Positions 62,002 through 64,000 of a stretch of DNA of 64,000 nucleotides are shown here, in pieces. Below the pieces are notes generated by a model. It made no database searches. It was not told the origin of the DNA and was given only the letters and a program-made list of their open reading frames with translations. Source of the DNA: JAFGSI01 sp041287425 (GTDB taxonomy: Bacteria > Chloroflexota > Anaerolineae > Anaerolineales > Villigracilaceae); assembly GCA_041287425.1 (NCBI GenBank), contig JBEULG010000002.1, positions 1 through 64,000 on the forward strand. The letters are read 5' to 3'. The number at the start of each line of letters is the position of its first letter. Position 1 is the first letter of the stretch. The translations under genes were made by a program, and so were the position numbers.

Positions 62002-62007
62002 TATAAT
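62002..62007 (+). promoter_or_regulatory. probable -10 box of radA
   Basis: TATAAT ends 6 nt before ATG 62014, so radA mRNA is probably leaderless. No good -35 box was seen at the normal distance. Confidence 0.5.
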
Positions 62008-62013
62008 AAGCCC

Positions 62014-63423
62014 ATGTCCAAGACCCACACCCGCTACGTCTGTCAGCAGTGCGGACGCGTCTCCGCCGCCTTCATGGGGAAATGCCCGCAGTGCGGTTCG
62101 TTCAACTCGATGGTCGAGGAAATCGTCTCGGAAGAACCCCTCGCCCGCGCCCCCGGCCGCGGCCTGGGCGGACGCTCGGCGCCGCGCCGCATCGGCGAGG
62201 TCAGCGGCGAGGCCGAGGAACGCCTGCCCGTCCCCATCGGCGAGTTCGCCCGCGTCCTGGGCGGCGGCATCGTCCCCGGCTCCATCGTCCTGGTCGGCGG
62301 CGACCCCGGCATCGGCAAGTCCACCCTCCTGCTGCAACTGGCGATGACCCTGGCGGGCCGGCTGCGGGTGCTGTACGTTTCGGGGGAGGAATCCGAGCGC
62401 CAGGTCAAGATGCGCGCCGCCCGCCTCGACCCGCAGCACGCCGCGCTGACCAACCTGTACCTGGTCACCGAGACCGACCTGGACGCCATCTTCGAACACG
62501 TCCGCACCCTCAAGCCCGACCTGCTGATTGTCGACTCCATCCAGACCGTTTACCTCCCCGACCTGGATTCGGCTGCCGGCTCCGTCTCGCAGGTGCGTGA
62601 GTGCGCCAACCGGCTGCGCGAATTGGCCAAATCGGCCGGGCCGGCGGTCTTCGTCATCGGCCACGTCACCAAAGAGGGGACGATTGCCGGGCCGCGCGTC
62701 CTGGAGCACATCGTGGACACGGTGCTCTACCTGGAGGGCGACCGCTTCCAGGCCTACCGTCTGCTGCGCTCGGTGAAGAACCGCTTCGGGGCGACGGCCG
62801 AGGTGGGCGTCTTCGAAATGGCCGAGCATGGCCTGGTGGAGGTGACCAACCCCTCGGAGGCCTTCCTGGCCGAGCGGATGGTCAACGTCCCCGGCTCGGC
62901 GATTGCGGTGACGATGGAGGGGACGCGTCCGCTGCTGGTGGAGGTGCAGGGGCTGACCAGCCCGGCGCAGTTCGGCAACGCCCGCCGCACGCCCAACGGC
63001 GTGGACTACAATCGCCTGCAGATGATTGCCGCCGTGCTGACGCGCCGAGTGGGGCTGAAACTGGCCGAGGCGGATATCTTCGTCAACGTGGTGGGCGGGC
63101 TGAAAATCGAAGAACCCGCCGCCGACCTGGCGATTGCCGCCGCGATTGCCTCCTCGATGCGCGACCTGCCCATCCGCGCCGATACGGCCCTCATCGGCGA
63201 GGTCGGCCTGGCCGGCGAACTGCGCCTGCCCGGGCAGATGCCCGTCCGCCTGCGCGAGGCCGCCAAACTGGGCTTCAAGACGGCCATCGTGCCGAAACGT
63301 CTGCGGCGGGGCGAGGCCTGGCCGGCAGAGATTCAGGTGCTGGAGGCGCGCTCGCTCTACCAGGCCCTCGACCTGGCCTTCGGCATCCAGCGCGAACTGC
63401 CCAAGGGGCGCAAGGTGGCCTAA
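62014..63423 (+). CDS. radA: DNA repair protein RadA
   Basis: The 469-residue protein has the zinc motif CQQCG/CPQCG at residues 10-28, the Walker A GGDPGIGKSTLLLQL, Walker B DLLIVDSIQTV, the KNRFGATAEVGVF motif, and a C-terminal Lon-protease-like domain (GLKIEEPAADLAIAAAIAS). It drives branch migration in recombination. The frame is open far upstream across phoU, but the start is fixed by the zinc domain. Confidence 0.96.
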   Translation: MSKTHTRYVCQQCGRVSAAFMGKCPQCGSFNSMVEEIVSEEPLARAPGRGLGGRSAPRRIGEVSGEAEERLPVPIGEFARVLGGGIVPGSIVLVGGDPGIGKSTLLLQLAMTLAGRLRVLYVSGEESERQVKMRAARLDPQHAALTNLYLVTETDLDAIFEHVRTLKPDLLIVDSIQTVYLPDLDSAAGSVSQVRECANRLRELAKSAGPAVFVIGHVTKEGTIAGPRVLEHIVDTVLYLEGDRFQAYRLLRSVKNRFGATAEVGVFEMAEHGLVEVTNPSEAFLAERMVNVPGSAIAVTMEGTRPLLVEVQGLTSPAQFGNARRTPNGVDYNRLQMIAAVLTRRVGLKLAEADIFVNVVGGLKIEEPAADLAIAAAIASSMRDLPIRADTALIGEVGLAGELRLPGQMPVRLREAAKLGFKTAIVPKRLRRGEAWPAEIQVLEARSLYQALDLAFGIQRELPKGRKVA

Positions 63424-63473
63424 AGTTCGCAAATCTTATCTGGTTTTTATCCATTTCGGCTAGAATTTTCCGC

Positions 63474-64000
63474 ATGAACGCCATGCTGCTCAAACGCGTC
63501 CAACTCGGCCTGGTTCACGTGGCCGTGGCCATGACCCTCGTCCCCATCAACAGCACCCTCAACCGGGTGATGATTCGGGAACTGGCGCTGCCGGCGACGC
63601 TGGTGGCGATTCTGGCCTCCCTGCCTTATCTGTTCTCGCCGGTTCAGGTGGTGATCGGCTCCCTGTCGGACAGATATTCCCTCTTCGGCCTGCGGCGCAC
63701 GCCGTACATCCTGGCCGGTCTGCTGCTGTGCGTGACCGGCGTCATCATCAGCCCCTGGGCGGCTTTCCAACTGGCGGAGGGCAGCGCGGCCGGCATCCTG
63801 GCCGGGCTGCTGCCCTTCCTGGCCTGGGGCATGGGCTACAACCTGGCCAGCGTCTGTTACCTGGCGCTGGCTTCGGAACTCTCCGGCGAGGAGGGGCGCG
63901 GCAAGACAGTCGCCGTGATGTGGTTCATGATGATTGTCAGCATCATCCTGACTGCCATCGGCCTCAGCCGCATGCTGGACCCGTACACGCCCGCCGCCCT
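63474..64000 (+). CDS. PucC/BCH1-like MFS transporter, N-terminal part (3' end outside window)
   Basis: The visible 175 residues include five to six hydrophobic helices and the phrases LGLVHVAVAMTLVPINSTLNR, cut short here, VMIRELALPATLVAIL, LPYLFSPVQVVIGSLSDRY and GLRRTPYILAG, which match PucC-type major-facilitator proteins. In phototrophs these act in bacteriochlorophyll delivery; other homologues have unknown substrates. TAGAAT (63461-63466) ends 7 nt before the ATG. Confidence 0.75.
   Translation, partial: MNAMLLKRVQLGLVHVAVAMTLVPINSTLNRVMIRELALPATLVAILASLPYLFSPVQVVIGSLSDRYSLFGLRRTPYILAGLLLCVTGVIISPWAAFQLAEGSAAGILAGLLPFLAWGMGYNLASVCYLALASELSGEEGRGKTVAVMWFMMIVSIILTAIGLSRMLDPYTPAA

Noticed and set aside
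61282..62013. N-terminal extension of RadA upstream of 62014
   Set aside because: The extension is antisense to phoU and RadA normally begins at the zinc-finger; a -10 box directly precedes ATG 62014.

Overview
The window reads as chromosomal DNA of a GC-rich bacterium, most likely Chloroflexota (Anaerolineae-like). This is inference from three things: the gene set (tandem ThyX-like protein, paired FemAB enzymes, long overlapping sugar operons), the very short leaders between -10 boxes and start codons, and the word-like intergenic repeats. No rRNA, tRNA, CRISPR array, phage module or complete insertion sequence was seen.

Region 1 (1-6 kb, + strand) is the conserved translation block nusA (C-terminus only)-ylxR-infB-rbfA-nrnA-truB-ribF. 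Region 2 (6-10.4 kb) holds a two-domain ThyX-like protein, two paralogous small membrane proteins on the minus strand, a NYN/YacP-type nuclease and a class II histone-deacetylase-like amidohydrolase. Several of these genes start 6-7 nt after a good -10 box, so their mRNAs are probably leaderless.

Region 3 (10.4-49.3 kb) is an almost unbroken minus-strand run of 37 genes for surface polysaccharide or glycan synthesis, most joined by 4-bp ATGA overlaps. A consensus promoter lies at 49367-49394, and a second promoter at 44182-44210 precedes a winged-helix regulator. Recognisable sub-pathways, in transcription order, are: membrane GT39/GT2/GT4 enzymes; WbpI-WbpB-WbpD-WbpE enzymes for UDP-diacetamido-uronic acids; RfbF-RfbG, a C-methyltransferase and an RmlC-type epimerase for a CDP-linked branched deoxysugar; an ATP-grasp ligase; a phosphatase-dehydrogenase fusion; TylF-, CmcI- and FkbM-type methyltransferases; a DegT aminotransferase; a Wzx-type flippase; a block of NeuB-like synthase, aldehyde dehydrogenase, cytidylyltransferase and transketolase; two SDR enzymes and a nucleotidyltransferase; and WbpG-HisH-HisF for amidation of a uronic acid. 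The run ends with a GT39 enzyme and a dolichol/phytol-kinase-like membrane protein. Base composition falls in the middle (about 27.6-32.5 kb), as in exchangeable cores of O-antigen-type loci.

Region 4 (49.3-50.5 kb) is a 1.2-kb non-coding interval packed with repeats, including a MITE-like element with perfect 12-bp terminal inverted repeats and a 7-bp target duplication. One repeat here has a diverged copy at 8.57 kb.

Region 5 (50.5-61 kb, + strand) has a small secreted protein, then ridA, a two-component system and the initiating/remodelling enzymes of polysaccharide synthesis (GT2, polyprenyl-phosphate sugar transferase, SDR epimerase, CapD/WbpM-type dehydratase), ending in two FemAB-type aminoacyl-transferase paralogues. 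Region 6 (61-64 kb) has phoU (minus), radA and the start of a PucC-like MFS transporter cut by the window edge.

Points most worth following are the NeuB/ALDH/cytidylyltransferase/transketolase block (possibly an undescribed ulosonic-acid pathway), the cysteine-phosphatase/SDR fusion, the split Wbp-type amidated-uronate pathway, and the repeat elements. No Wzy polymerase and no UDP-GlcNAc 6-dehydrogenase (WbpA) were recognised.
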